A stretch of 64,000 bases of DNA, taken from the NCBI GenBank assembly GCA_951799405.1, contig OX637345.1, positions 7,378,001 through 7,442,000 of the forward strand, given 5' to 3'. A program made the translations under genes and the position numbers. A model generated the notes under the pieces. That model was given only the letters and a program-made list of their open reading frames with translations. It made no database searches and was not told the origin of the DNA. This document shows positions 63,921 to 64,000 of this stretch, one piece after another. The DNA is from Agapetus fuscipes (lineage: Eukaryota > Arthropoda > Insecta > Trichoptera > Glossosomatidae). The stretch's first letter is position 1, and each line of letters begins with the position of its first letter.

Positions 63921-64000
63921 ATTGTCAAAAAATGGCCAAGGTCCGAAATTTTCCTCCAAATGAAAATTGCCGAGGGTCGGGAAAAGAGGATTACAAACGC

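Overview
This is eukaryotic DNA, almost certainly from an insect and probably a lepidopteran. It is AT-rich, coding sequence is sparse, introns follow the GT-AG rule, and most of the window is retrotransposon and MITE debris. TTAGG runs, the insect telomere motif, occur inside a minisatellite. The order is inferred from the style of the LINE and SINE families, not proven.

The one convincing host gene lies on the minus strand and spans 32,401 to 1,708. It has seven coding exons: 32,241-32,401, 29,910-30,129, 16,860-17,134, 13,725-13,932, 11,794-12,031, 11,328-11,411 and 1,708-2,147. Every exon edge has a plausible splice site and all six phase joins agree, giving a 541-residue protein. The layout is a basic N-terminus, a Ser/Gly-rich region, a hydrophobic patch, a Lys/Arg-Trp-Trp-flanked Leu-rich membrane segment, and then a short C-terminal exon of LPxF-type repeats. 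This resembles the nucleoplasmic half and membrane anchor of SUN-domain (klaroid-like) inner nuclear membrane proteins. No SUN domain is present, so exon 7 may be an alternative last exon. The introns hold nearly all the mobile DNA on the left half.

6.2-11.2 kb: a structurally complete but mutated DIRS-type tyrosine-recombinase retroelement on the minus strand. It keeps its inverted terminal repeats and internal complementary region. It has gag, RT/RNase H and tyrosine recombinase regions, an internal 186-bp triplication, in-frame stops and frameshifts. It starts 97 bp past the exon 6 donor.

12-33 kb: introns and the 5' end of the host gene, filled with LINE 3' ends, tRNA-derived SINEs and MITEs.

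33-64 kb: intergenic or unassigned DNA. It contains two solo LTRs with 4-bp target duplications, a 63-bp satellite, several inverted-repeat MITEs, LINE reverse transcriptase remnants (notably 48.3-49.0 and 60.1-61.0 kb), and one GC-richer segment near 51.8 kb that may be a promoter.

The commonest repeat (called family D here) is about 250 bp, begins near CCTTGACTTATAGGTTGG and ends in ATTAG units. More than 30 copies or fragments are visible. In three places it sits directly behind the same LINE C-terminus with a conserved linker, so D is probably that LINE's 3' tail, and many copies may be a SINE that borrowed it. SINE families A, B and C have tRNA-like heads. All family assignments are by eye; no database search was possible.
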